Notes under the pieces: model-generated
Told to the model about the DNA's origin: nothing
What the model saw: the letters and a program-made list of their open reading frames with translations, nothing else
Database searches by the model: none
Shown here: in pieces, positions 36,968 through 46,144 of the stretch
Position numbering within the stretch: position 1 is the stretch's first letter
Layout: every line of letters begins with the position of its first letter
DNA from: Tannockella sp964372125
GTDB lineage: Bacteria; Bacillota_I; Bacilli_A; Erysipelotrichales; Coprobacillaceae
Reading direction: 5' to 3'
Assembly (NCBI GenBank): GCA_964372125.1
Contig: CAYJPL010000006.1
Span: 22,366-86,365, forward strand
DNA: 64,000 nucleotides
Program-made: the position numbers and the translations under genes

Positions 36968-38888
36968 ATTTTATATTGATAACTACAATCAAATAAGCAG
37001 TGATACCTATGATGGAAAAGCAACGTTATGCGATGGGATTAATAAGACTGGTTTATTGTTTTTTCATGGAGGGTGCACCCTGCCTTTTGATGTAGAGCTA
37101 AAAAAGCATTATTTTGTAGAGGCTAATGGAAGTACTTATCCAGTGGAATATCGTTTTATTGTTCATAGTGAACGTTTTGAAAAAGAATATGCATACGATG
37201 GAAAACTAGGAAGTTTTTATTATGGTGAATACAGCGAATTTTATGTATGGGCACCAACGGCATATTCAATGAGTGTTGTATTGATTGATGATACAACATA
37301 CCCGATGGAATACCAAGACAGTGGTGTTTATTATTGTAGAATAGATAAGGATTTAGAAGGGATAGGATACTTATATGAGGTTGAGCATCTAAGTAGACAA
37401 AGAACATTAGATCCTTATGCAAAGTCTTCATACATCAACTCACAATATAATTTTGTTGTAAATCCAAGTAAAATACATAGCATAAATAATAGTACGCCGT
37501 TAGTATGTAAAAAAGATGCAATTGTATATGAAACACATGTTCGCGATCTAACAAGTGATCCAAAAGTACCATTTTCTAATCCAGGAAAATTTGTTGGATT
37601 TACGGAAAAAGGAGTGACAGATTCACAAGGTAATAAAGTTGGTTATGATTATATTTTAGATTTAGGAGTAAATCATATTCAACTTTTACCAATTTATGAC
37701 TTCGGATCAATTGATGAAAGTGATAGTAGTCATGCTTATAACTGGGGATATGATCCTGTACAATATAATGTAATTGAGGGTAAATATAGTTGTAATCCAA
37801 AAGATCCATATTGTCGTATTAATGAAGTCATTGATTTAGTGAATCAATGCCGAAAAGATGGTATTGGAGTTATTATGGATGTGGTGTACAACCATGTGTA
37901 TAATAAAAAGGCATTTAGCTATGAGAAACTTGTACCTCACTACTTTTTTAGATATCAAGGAAATGATGTGAGTGATGCTTCATTTTGTGGTAATGAAACA
38001 GCAAGTGAACGATATATGGTACGAAGATTCATGAAAGATTCAATTATTTATTTAACTAAAACATTTGGATTTCATGGTTATCGTTTTGATTTAATGGGGA
38101 TACATGATATTGAAACTATGAATCAAATACATGATGAATTAATGAAAATTGATCCAACAATTATAGTGTATGGTGAAGGGTGGACAATGCCTACTGCAAT
38201 ACAACATAATACCTGTGCAATTCAAAAAAATCATCAACAAACCCCAAATATAGGATATTTTAATGATGACTTTAGAAATGTCTTAAAACAAGTAATTATT
38301 GGATATACAAATACTAATACAAAAGAGGTTGTAGAAAGATTACTAAAAGCAAGTGATTATGTAACACCAATGCAAAGTGTAAACTATATTTCTTGTCACG
38401 ATGATTATACTTTATTTGACCAATTGCATCATGACTTTGAAGAAAAAAATGTTATCAATAAAATGAAACTTGCCTATACATTTATCATATTAGGACAGGG
38501 ATTTACATTTATGCATGCTGGTTGCGAGGGTGCAAGAACAAAGTATGGTATAAAAAATTCATTTAATTCAAGTATGGAAATCAATTTACTACGATATGAT
38601 GAATTGTATCACCATCATGAGTTAATTGAATTTGTAAAAGAATTAATTCGAATTAAAAATACGTATAGTAAATATTTTTATGCAACGCATCATGATATAG
38701 AAAAGAATATTACAATTACTGTTAAAGATAATATAGTTGAATATAAGAACCTTGATTTACACATTTCAATTAATTTAGATACAGAGAAAAAAGGTGTAAC
38801 AAATAAAGAAAATATTATTTCTATTGATGGAACTCAAGAAATAAAAGAGCAATATGAAATCTATATGATTGTAAAAGGGAATAAGTAA
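36960..38888 (+). CDS. pulA: Type I pullulanase (GH13_14), intracellular
   Basis: 642 residues: an N-terminal unassigned domain, a CBM48-like domain (EFYVWAPTAYSMSVVL, ~96-170), and the GH13 barrel with the pullulanase hallmark YNWGYDPVQYNV. Catalytic residues: Asp377 in GYRFDLMG, Glu406 in YGEGW; the third carboxylate is in ISCHDDYTLFD. It cleaves alpha-1,6 branch points of several glucose units. No signal peptide, so it acts on imported branched dextrins or on glycogen. GGAGG lies inside the debranching gene, 8 nt overlap. Confidence 0.93.
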   Translation: MHKFYIDNYNQISSDTYDGKATLCDGINKTGLLFFHGGCTLPFDVELKKHYFVEANGSTYPVEYRFIVHSERFEKEYAYDGKLGSFYYGEYSEFYVWAPTAYSMSVVLIDDTTYPMEYQDSGVYYCRIDKDLEGIGYLYEVEHLSRQRTLDPYAKSSYINSQYNFVVNPSKIHSINNSTPLVCKKDAIVYETHVRDLTSDPKVPFSNPGKFVGFTEKGVTDSQGNKVGYDYILDLGVNHIQLLPIYDFGSIDESDSSHAYNWGYDPVQYNVIEGKYSCNPKDPYCRINEVIDLVNQCRKDGIGVIMDVVYNHVYNKKAFSYEKLVPHYFFRYQGNDVSDASFCGNETASERYMVRRFMKDSIIYLTKTFGFHGYRFDLMGIHDIETMNQIHDELMKIDPTIIVYGEGWTMPTAIQHNTCAIQKNHQQTPNIGYFNDDFRNVLKQVIIGYTNTNTKEVVERLLKASDYVTPMQSVNYISCHDDYTLFDQLHHDFEEKNVINKMKLAYTFIILGQGFTFMHAGCEGARTKYGIKNSFNSSMEINLLRYDELYHHHELIEFVKELIRIKNTYSKYFYATHHDIEKNITITVKDNIVEYKNLDLHISINLDTEKKGVTNKENIISIDGTQEIKEQYEIYMIVKGNK

Positions 38889-38913
38889 TATATAACTTAA
38901 AAAGGAGAGAAGT

Positions 38914-40449
38914 ATGAAAGACTTAGAAAATAAAATTATTTACCAAATTTATCCAAAAAGTTTTAAAGATACAACAGGTAATGGATATGGAGATATTCAA
39001 GGTATTATTTCAAAATTAGATTATTTAAAAGAATTAGGAGTTGATTATTTATGGCTATCTCCATGTGTAAAATCGCCACAAAAAGATAATGGGTATGATG
39101 TAGCAGATTACTTAACGATAGAACCTTTGTTTGGTACAAATGATGATTATGATATGTTTATCAAAGAAGCTAAAAAGCGTGGTATGAAAGTGATGATGGA
39201 CTTAGTATTAAATCATACCTCTGATCAGCATGAATGGTTTAAAAAAGCTGTTGCAGGGGATCCAAAATATTATGATTATTATATTTGGAGAGATGAACCA
39301 AATGAAATTGGATCATATTTTAGTGGGAATGCATGGACATATCATGAAAAAGTTGGAAAATACTATTTTAGACAATTTGATGTTTCACAACCTGATTTAA
39401 ATTGGGAAAACCCAGAAGTGCGTGAAGAAGTAAGAAAAATAGTACAATATTGGATTGATAAAGGAGTTGAAGGATTCCGTTTAGATGTTATTGATTTAAT
39501 TGGTAAAGAACCAGATAAACTAATCACAAGCAAAGGTCCTAACTTTGTAAAATACTTATCAGAATTACAACAAAGTACATTTAAAGATAAATTATTAACA
39601 GTTGGAGAATGTTGGGGTTCTACTTTAGATGAACAATATCAAATGTGTAGTGAAAAAACATTAACACAAGCATTCCACTTCCACCAATTTTCAGTGAATC
39701 AAGTAGATGGAAATAAATGGCATCGCAAAGAGTTAGATATGGATCAACTATGTGATGTGTTTAATACTTGGCAAAACGAGTACAAAGGAATAGAAGCAGT
39801 GGTAATGAATAGCCATGATGCACCTAGACTACCTTCTATTTGGTTCAATGATAAACAGTACCGTAAAGAATCTGCAAAACTAGCAGTATCGGTATTTGGT
39901 ATGTTACATGGTAACTTATATATCTATCAAGGTGAAGAAATTGGAATGACAAATACAGGGTGGACTGATTTAGACAAATATAAAGATGTAGAAACATTAA
40001 ATGTTTATCATGATATTATTGGTGAAGGGTATAGTCATGATGAAACAATGAAAAAAATTGCTTTTACATCTAGAGACAATGCTCGTACTCCAATGCACTG
40101 GGATAGTACGACAAATGGTGGATTTACAAGTGGAACACCTTGGATAGATGTTGTTGATAATTACAATGAAGTAAATGTTGAAGATGATTTAAAGAGTGAT
40201 GATAGTGTTTATAAGTATTATCAAGAGCTACTTAAATATCGTAAAGCAAACTATGATAAATTAAAGCAACCAGCATCATTTATAAACAAAGATGGTGTGT
40301 ATTTCATGAAAAAGCCAAATCTTGAAGTTATCGCAAACTTCACAGAAGATACAAAGGATATTGAAATTAAAGGAACAGTAGTGATGAGTAACTACAAAGA
40401 AGTAACAAATATTTTAAAACCGTATCAAGTTGTTATTATTGAAAAATAA
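38914..40449 (+). CDS. Oligo-1,6-glucosidase family enzyme (GH13), predicted alpha-1,6-preferring
   Basis: 511 residues. IIYQIYPKSFKDTTGNGYGDIQGI opens the barrel; nucleophile Asp191 in GFRLDVIDLIG, acid/base Glu232 in VGECWG, third carboxylate Asp302 in SHDAPR. The residue after the nucleophile is Val, the state linked to alpha-1,6 cleavage (isomaltose, panose), unlike Ala in the sister enzyme at 27778. Trehalose-6-phosphate hydrolase is a close relative and cannot be excluded, but no trehalose PTS gene is near. AAAGGAGAGA precedes the ATG. The stop overlaps the next start (TAATG). Confidence 0.9.
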   Translation: MKDLENKIIYQIYPKSFKDTTGNGYGDIQGIISKLDYLKELGVDYLWLSPCVKSPQKDNGYDVADYLTIEPLFGTNDDYDMFIKEAKKRGMKVMMDLVLNHTSDQHEWFKKAVAGDPKYYDYYIWRDEPNEIGSYFSGNAWTYHEKVGKYYFRQFDVSQPDLNWENPEVREEVRKIVQYWIDKGVEGFRLDVIDLIGKEPDKLITSKGPNFVKYLSELQQSTFKDKLLTVGECWGSTLDEQYQMCSEKTLTQAFHFHQFSVNQVDGNKWHRKELDMDQLCDVFNTWQNEYKGIEAVVMNSHDAPRLPSIWFNDKQYRKESAKLAVSVFGMLHGNLYIYQGEEIGMTNTGWTDLDKYKDVETLNVYHDIIGEGYSHDETMKKIAFTSRDNARTPMHWDSTTNGGFTSGTPWIDVVDNYNEVNVEDDLKSDDSVYKYYQELLKYRKANYDKLKQPASFINKDGVYFMKKPNLEVIANFTEDTKDIEIKGTVVMSNYKEVTNILKPYQVVIIEK

Positions 40450-41207
40450 TGATTATTACAGAAAAAGTAAGAGTTCCTAATTTTAATGTAGAAAAAACAA
40501 TTCGTATTTATCTACCTGAAAACTATTATAATAGTTTAGATCACTATCCCGTACTATATATGTTTGACGGACAAAATCTATATGATGGAAGATATTCTTA
40601 TTCAGGTGTAGGATGGCAAATAGATGAGTGTTTAAAATATTTAGGAAAAGATGTTATCGTTGTTGGAATTGACAATGCAAATGAAAAAAGAATGGAAGAA
40701 TATTCCCCATTTCCAATTATCAAAACTACAGATAATTATGGGAAAACATTTGCAACTTTTGTTTGTTACACACTTAAGGCACATATTGATAAATCCTATC
40801 GCACATTACCCCAAAGGCAACATAGTGCTATTGGGGGGAGTGGCATGGGTGGATTGCTTGCGCTATATACGGGATTATTACATAATACTACTTTTCAAAC
40901 AGTATGTTGCATATCAGTGACAACTTGGCTTACGGGAAATAGTACAAAGCAGTTTCTAGATATGTTATCAACTCAAAATGATAGTAAAGTATATATAAGT
41001 GTTGGTGAAAAAGAAGATAATGTACAATTTGGAAGTGGAGAAACATATAACGTTGTTAATGATTTCAATAAATTAATTAGTGCATTAAGAAAAAAAGGGT
41101 GCAGCGTTAATGCAGAAATGTTTAAGAACGGGGAGCATCATGAAAAATATTGGCGTAAACCATTTATGAATTTTGTACAATACTGGCAAGATTTAAAAAA
41201 GGACTAG
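40449..41207 (+). CDS. Alpha/beta-hydrolase, putative esterase (esterase D type)
   Basis: 252 residues with the esterase-D layout: RIYLPENYYNSLDHYPVLYMFDGQNLYD, DVIVVGIDN, the nucleophile elbow GGSGMGGLLALY, and a late His in NGEHHEKYW. Cytosolic. It starts on the last base of the previous stop, so it is coupled to the oligo-glucosidase. Its role may be deacylation of imported oligosaccharides, complementing the carbohydrate deacetylase at 20404; inference. AAAAAGG/CCTTTTT around its stop (41196-41216) may be a weak terminator. Confidence 0.85.
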   Translation: MIITEKVRVPNFNVEKTIRIYLPENYYNSLDHYPVLYMFDGQNLYDGRYSYSGVGWQIDECLKYLGKDVIVVGIDNANEKRMEEYSPFPIIKTTDNYGKTFATFVCYTLKAHIDKSYRTLPQRQHSAIGGSGMGGLLALYTGLLHNTTFQTVCCISVTTWLTGNSTKQFLDMLSTQNDSKVYISVGEKEDNVQFGSGETYNVVNDFNKLISALRKKGCSVNAEMFKNGEHHEKYWRKPFMNFVQYWQDLKKD

Positions 41208-41238
41208 CGCCTTTTTATATAGGAGAATACAAAAGACT

Positions 41239-43491
41239 ATGAATAATATAATACAAGGAGATACATATCGTATCACAGTGTTAACAAATCAATTAGTACG
41301 ATTGGAATATAATGCAAAAGGATATTTTGAAGATAGAAAGACACAAACTGTAGTAAATCGCGAATTTCCAAATGTAGAATACTTTAAAAGAGAAACAGAT
41401 GAAGAAATTATTATTCAAACAAAGAATATTAAAATAATATATGATAAAAAAGAATTTACAGATAAGGGATTATCAATACAAGTACTTGGGAACTACTCTG
41501 CTTATCATAGTACGTGGTACTATGGCCAAGACTTTGATGATTTAAAAGGAACAGCTAGAACACTGGATTTCATTGATGGTAAAACCAAGTTACAAAGAGG
41601 GCTTATTTCAAAAAATGGATTTTCTTACTTTGATGATAGTAACTCTTTAATCTTATTAGATAATGGTTTTGTAGAATCACGAAGTGAAAAAGGAATTGAC
41701 TTATATTTTTTTGGATATGGCAGAGACTATTATGGTTGCTTAAAAGATTTTTACCACTTATGTGGAAAACAGCCAATACTACCAAGATATGCATTAGGTA
41801 ACTGGTGGAGTCGTTTCTATCGTTACAGTGAACAATCATACTTAGAATTAATGGATACATTTAAAGAAAAGGAAATCCCTTTATCAATTTCAGTTATTGA
41901 TATGGATTGGCATATAACAGATATTGATCCAAAATACGGTAGTGGGTGGACAGGATATACGTGGAACAAAGAATTGTTTCCAGATCCAAAAAGGTTCTTA
42001 AATACATTACACGACCGTAAGTTGAAGACGACATTGAATGTTCATCCGGCAGCAGGAATTCGTGCATTTGAATCACAATACCAAGATATGGCAAAAGCTA
42101 TGGAGGTTGATATTGAAAATGAAGAGACTGTTGAGTTTGACTTTTCAAATAAGAAATTTATAGATTCATACTTCAAATATGTAAACCAACCTTTAGAACA
42201 AGATGGTGTAGACTTTTGGTGGGTAGATTGGCAACAAGAGGGTCATTCAAAAGTTGAAGGACTTGATCCTTTGTGGATGTTAAACCACTATCATTATCAT
42301 GATAATGATAGTAAGCAATCACGAGGATTAACATTCTCTAGATATGCAGGTATCGGCAGTCATCGCTATCCATTAGGATTTTCAGGAGATTCAATTATTT
42401 CATGGGAATCATTAGCGTTTCAACCTTATTTTAGCGCAACGGCTACAAATGTAGGATATGGCTGGTGGTCACATGATATTGGTGGCCATATGCAAGGGAT
42501 TAAAGATGATGAGTTACAACTTCGATGGCTACAATCAGGTGTATTATCTCCAATTAACCGCCTTCATAGTTCTTGTAATGAATTTTGTGGGAAAGAACCT
42601 TGGAAGTATCCAAAACATATTGAATTAGCGATGATTGATGCCATGAAATTACGACATCGTTTAATTCCTTATATTCATTCTACAAATATTCATAATTATG
42701 AGTTAGGACGTTGTTTAATACACCCGCTATACTATAAACACCCTCATGAAGAAGATGCCTATACATACAAAAATAGTTATTATTTTGGCGAAAATATAAT
42801 TGTAAATCCGGTTGTAACACCAATGGATAGTAAATCAATGCTATCTAAAACAGCAGGCTGGTTACCAGAAGGTATATGGTATGATTTCTTTAGTGATATG
42901 GTATATACTGGAAAAGGACGCCGTAATTTCTATCGAGATTTAAATACATTACCAATGTTTGTGCGTGCTGGGTCAATCATCCCGTTGGATGCTAATCCGG
43001 ATTTTGGAGTAGATAATCCTGAAGTTCTTGAATTACATGTATATGCTGGGCAAAACGGAACATATGTGTTGTATGAAGATGATGATACAAACGATATTGC
43101 AACTACAACAATAAGCTTGCAGTGGCAAAGTCAACCAGTATTAAAAATTCATAAACCAGTAGGAAATATAAAATGTATACCTACAAATCGTAAATATAAG
43201 ATTGTGCTGCATGGATTTAGTGATACGCTACATCATAATACAATTATTCCTTGTACCCTTGATGAAGATATTGAAATTATGTTTGCAAGTTCAGATATAA
43301 ATTTTGGAAATAAAATTGAGAAATGTTTTACAATTTTACAAGCAGCAAATATCGAATACGACTATAAATCAATGTTGTTTGATATTATAAAAAATACAAA
43401 TGCAAGTAAGGATGGAGTTAATTATATTTTAGCATCAAATACTATAGTTGATGATATAATGCTAGCTTTAATTGAAGTAATAAGTGGATAG
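41239..43491 (+). CDS. GH31 family alpha-glycosidase
   Basis: 750 residues: N-terminal beta-sandwich, GH31 barrel (LPRYALGNWWSRFYRYSEQSY, SVIDMDWHITD) and C-terminal beta domains. The nucleophile is Asp330 in FWWVDWQQEG; the probable acid/base is Asp384 in FSGDSIISWESLAF. The common GH31 nucleophile motif is WxDMNE, and this enzyme has WVDWQQE, so its substrate may differ from plain maltose (isomaltooligosaccharide, xyloside or other). Cytosolic. AGGAG precedes the ATG by 14 nt. Last gene of the debranching operon. Confidence 0.9.
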   Translation: MNNIIQGDTYRITVLTNQLVRLEYNAKGYFEDRKTQTVVNREFPNVEYFKRETDEEIIIQTKNIKIIYDKKEFTDKGLSIQVLGNYSAYHSTWYYGQDFDDLKGTARTLDFIDGKTKLQRGLISKNGFSYFDDSNSLILLDNGFVESRSEKGIDLYFFGYGRDYYGCLKDFYHLCGKQPILPRYALGNWWSRFYRYSEQSYLELMDTFKEKEIPLSISVIDMDWHITDIDPKYGSGWTGYTWNKELFPDPKRFLNTLHDRKLKTTLNVHPAAGIRAFESQYQDMAKAMEVDIENEETVEFDFSNKKFIDSYFKYVNQPLEQDGVDFWWVDWQQEGHSKVEGLDPLWMLNHYHYHDNDSKQSRGLTFSRYAGIGSHRYPLGFSGDSIISWESLAFQPYFSATATNVGYGWWSHDIGGHMQGIKDDELQLRWLQSGVLSPINRLHSSCNEFCGKEPWKYPKHIELAMIDAMKLRHRLIPYIHSTNIHNYELGRCLIHPLYYKHPHEEDAYTYKNSYYFGENIIVNPVVTPMDSKSMLSKTAGWLPEGIWYDFFSDMVYTGKGRRNFYRDLNTLPMFVRAGSIIPLDANPDFGVDNPEVLELHVYAGQNGTYVLYEDDDTNDIATTTISLQWQSQPVLKIHKPVGNIKCIPTNRKYKIVLHGFSDTLHHNTIIPCTLDEDIEIMFASSDINFGNKIEKCFTILQAANIEYDYKSMLFDIIKNTNASKDGVNYILASNTIVDDIMLALIEVISG

Positions 43492-43599
43492 TAGTAAATA
43501 TAAAGATGATGCTTAAAATTATGACAAGCATATACATTTTATATAATCTTGCTTTTCCATGTGGTAATATACAATTATCAATAATTTATAAGGAGTATT

Positions 43600-44682
43600 A
43601 TGAAAGAACTAACAATATTAATTAAGCCAGCAAGTAGTTTATGTAACATGAAATGTAAATACTGCTTTTACTATGATGTAAGTAATAAGCGAGAAATAAA
43701 AAGTCATGGGATTATGAATACAGAGGTAATGAATTGTGTCATAAAGAATGTCTTTAATGACATTGATGCAAATGGAATCATACGTTTTATATTTCAAGGC
43801 GGGGAGCCAACACTTGCTGGAATAGAGTTTTATAAAAATTTTTTAAATGTAGTAAATAATTATAAAAAAGATCATATTATACATTATTCAATGCAAACAA
43901 ATGGGATTTCTTTAGATGATAAGTGGTATACTTTATTTAAAGAAAATAACTTTCTAGTTGGGATATCATTAGATGGATATAAGGAAAATATGGATATATA
44001 TCGCTTTGACCAAAATGATAACTCTGTATTCAGCGTTGTATTAAATGCAATAAAAGAGTTAGATAAACGTAGTATTGAGTATAATGTCCTTACCGTTATT
44101 ACAAGTAACATATCAAAGAGTGCCAAAAGACTGTATACATTTTATCAAAAACATAATCTACGTCATATACAGCTTATACCATGCATGCCAGATCTAGATA
44201 GTAGTTATGATGAAAATGCATTAAAGCCAAGTCAATATCAAAGATTCTATAGTGATTTATTTGATTTATGGAAATGTGACATTAATACATCGAAATATAT
44301 TAATATAAATATATTTACAAATATATTTACACTGTTACAAAACAAAAATCCATATCAATGTGGAATTTTAGGGAATTGCTCGCTGCAACTAATTGTTGAA
44401 GCAAATGGAAATGTATATCCTTGTGATTTTTATGTATTAGATCAATATTTCCTAGGAAATGTTAAAGAAAAAACATTTAAACATATGATTCAATCACCAA
44501 TCGCAAATACATTTATATGTAATAAAAGTACACCAATGAAAGTATGTGCAACGTGTCGCTATTTAAAGATATGTAATGGAGGCTGTAAAAGACAAAATAT
44601 TACATTTTTAAATGATGAATTTTGTGGATATCAAAAGTTATTAGATAAAGTATTTATCTATATAGAAAAAGGCAATAAATAA
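43600..44682 (+). CDS. Anaerobic sulfatase-maturating enzyme (radical SAM/SPASM)
   Basis: 360 residues. The radical-SAM motif is C15-x3-C19-x2-C22 (LCNMKCKYC), followed by FIFQGGEPTLAG and a SPASM region with Cys clusters (CGILGNC, YPCDFYVLD, CATCRYLKICNGGCKRQ) for two more iron-sulfur clusters. anSMEs oxidise the active-site Cys or Ser of sulfatases to formylglycine without oxygen. The only sulfatase in the window, 1.5 kb away, has the Cys type. AAGGAG precedes the ATG. Monocistronic, ending in a bidirectional terminator shared with the AraC gene. Confidence 0.93.
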   Translation: MKELTILIKPASSLCNMKCKYCFYYDVSNKREIKSHGIMNTEVMNCVIKNVFNDIDANGIIRFIFQGGEPTLAGIEFYKNFLNVVNNYKKDHIIHYSMQTNGISLDDKWYTLFKENNFLVGISLDGYKENMDIYRFDQNDNSVFSVVLNAIKELDKRSIEYNVLTVITSNISKSAKRLYTFYQKHNLRHIQLIPCMPDLDSSYDENALKPSQYQRFYSDLFDLWKCDINTSKYININIFTNIFTLLQNKNPYQCGILGNCSLQLIVEANGNVYPCDFYVLDQYFLGNVKEKTFKHMIQSPIANTFICNKSTPMKVCATCRYLKICNGGCKRQNITFLNDEFCGYQKLLDKVFIYIEKGNK

Positions 44683-44697
44683 AATTATTGCCTTTTT
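44666..44697. terminator. Bidirectional terminator overlapping two convergent gene ends
   Basis: AAAAAGGCAATAA-N6-TTATTGCCTTTTT: a perfect 13-bp stem covering the last codons of the maturase gene and of the AraC gene on the other strand. Confidence 0.9.
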
Positions 44698-45347
44698 GCA
44701 TGGATATTATGTTGTAAATAATATTGTTTAGGGGTTATGCCAACATGCTTTTTAAATATTTTTGAAAAATAACTATAGGAAACAAAGTGATTAATAGTTG
44801 CTATTTCGATTAGTGGTTCTGTTGTATAGTGTAGAATCTCTTTTATTTGTTTGATTTTATGATGTTGTATATATTCTGTAATTGTTTGATTCATCTCTTT
44901 TTTAAAAAGCGTTGAAATATAAGATTTATTTAAATTACAGTTTTTAGCTATGTCAGCTAAAGTAATCCATGAAGAAGAAGGCATAAAAATATAGTTTAGA
45001 ATATGTTGGATAGTTGGGTGAGAACTCTTTGTAAAGTGAAATAATACATCATAGTAATCTTCAACAATAGAATACTCAAATTCCAAAAGTTGTTCTAGAG
45101 TACGTTTTGTAAGTAAAATATTAATATGATGCTCACTTAAATATAAGCAATAACTAGCAGGTATATGACGAAATATTAATGCTCTAGCAAGGGTACTTGT
45201 TGTTTGCATAAGTTCTATATTTTTTTCTTTGAAAGTCACTTTTGAATTATGTTGATGTAAGTCAATAGAAGTAGTAACTGTTTCATAATTATTAGTACAT
45301 AAAACATTAATTAAATTATGTTGATATTGTAAAGTGGAAGTGTTCAT
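44685..45347 (-). CDS. AraC-type regulator, sulfatase locus (distal of a pair)
   Basis: Start at the ATG complementary to 45345-45347 with GAAAGGA upstream; the frame extends 23 codons further without a site. 220 residues. The N-terminal ~110 residues have no recognised sensor motif. The C-terminus has two AraC helix-turn-helix motifs (LADIAKNCNLNKSYISTLFKKEMN and IEIATINHFVSYSYFSKIFKKHVGITPKQYY). It lies 10 nt after the next AraC gene, so the pair is one operon, divergent from the sulfatase operon. Two paralogous regulators suggest a heteromeric or hierarchical switch; inference. Confidence 0.85.
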   Translation of the reverse strand: MNTSTLQYQHNLINVLCTNNYETVTTSIDLHQHNSKVTFKEKNIELMQTTSTLARALIFRHIPASYCLYLSEHHINILLTKRTLEQLLEFEYSIVEDYYDVLFHFTKSSHPTIQHILNYIFMPSSSWITLADIAKNCNLNKSYISTLFKKEMNQTITEYIQHHKIKQIKEILHYTTEPLIEIATINHFVSYSYFSKIFKKHVGITPKQYYLQHNIHAKRQ

Positions 45348-45357
45348 ATAAATCCTT

Positions 45358-46038
45358 TCAAGTAGTAAGCGTCTTAAATTGCTTGATAGAGATCGTGGTA
45401 TACTTTTTAAAAACACGATTCATATAGGCTATAGAAGAAAAACCTACTTCGTCTACGATTTGTTGTAATTCGATATTATCAAGTAAAGCAATTTTAACAT
45501 AACTAATCTTTTTATCGATAATATAAGATTCTAATGTTTGGTTGTAGTAAGACTTAAATACTGCTGTACAATGTGATTGACTATACCCTATTTTATTAGA
45601 AATATTTCTCACAGTTGCATTTTTAATATCATTAGAAATAGATGTAACAATTTTATAAACAATCGGTGAAGATAATCGATAACTAGATGTATATAGTTTA
45701 TAAAAGTCATCAACTATTTTCATTTCTAATGAAAATAACTGATTACAATCTTCATGTAATAGAGTTTCAAGGCAATTATTAATTGATTTGTCTCTTAGTT
45801 GTTCAATACTTTGGAGTGAACATTCATTACCAAGACATTGAATACTTAATGATTGAATAAAAATTATTAAGTTACGAACATAATTACTATAATAAAAATG
45901 ATTATTGTCTTTATTTTGAAGACTTGCTATTAGTTGCTTTGTTTTTGTTAAGTCATAGTTTGTAAATAAGTGGATAATTCGTAGTTCCTCACTATATGTA
46001 TAGCGATGACTAAACATTTCTTTTGGTAAATTATTCAT
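45358..46038 (-). CDS. AraC-type regulator, sulfatase locus (proximal of a pair)
   Basis: 226 residues. AAGGAG precedes the ATG (complement of 46036-46038). The N-terminal half is helical, with no cupin or other sensor I can name. The C-terminal AraC domain has VRNISNKIGYSQSHCTAVFKSYYN and LQQIVDEVGFSSIAYMNRVFKKYTTISIKQF. First gene of a two-gene minus-strand unit. Only ~106 nt separate its start from that of the sulfatase on the other strand, so it most likely controls the sulfatase-GH127-GH38 genes. Inducer unknown; a sulfated sugar is a reasonable guess. Confidence 0.85.
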   Translation of the reverse strand: MNNLPKEMFSHRYTYSEELRIIHLFTNYDLTKTKQLIASLQNKDNNHFYYSNYVRNLIIFIQSLSIQCLGNECSLQSIEQLRDKSINNCLETLLHEDCNQLFSLEMKIVDDFYKLYTSSYRLSSPIVYKIVTSISNDIKNATVRNISNKIGYSQSHCTAVFKSYYNQTLESYIIDKKISYVKIALLDNIELQQIVDEVGFSSIAYMNRVFKKYTTISIKQFKTLTT

Positions 46039-46144
46039 AAAATCTCCTTAATAGAAGTATATCATAGAATATGACAAAATACATAAACATTATTTTGTTT
46101 AAGATATGTTATAAAGCATAGAATGTATGCAGGAGGTAATGATA

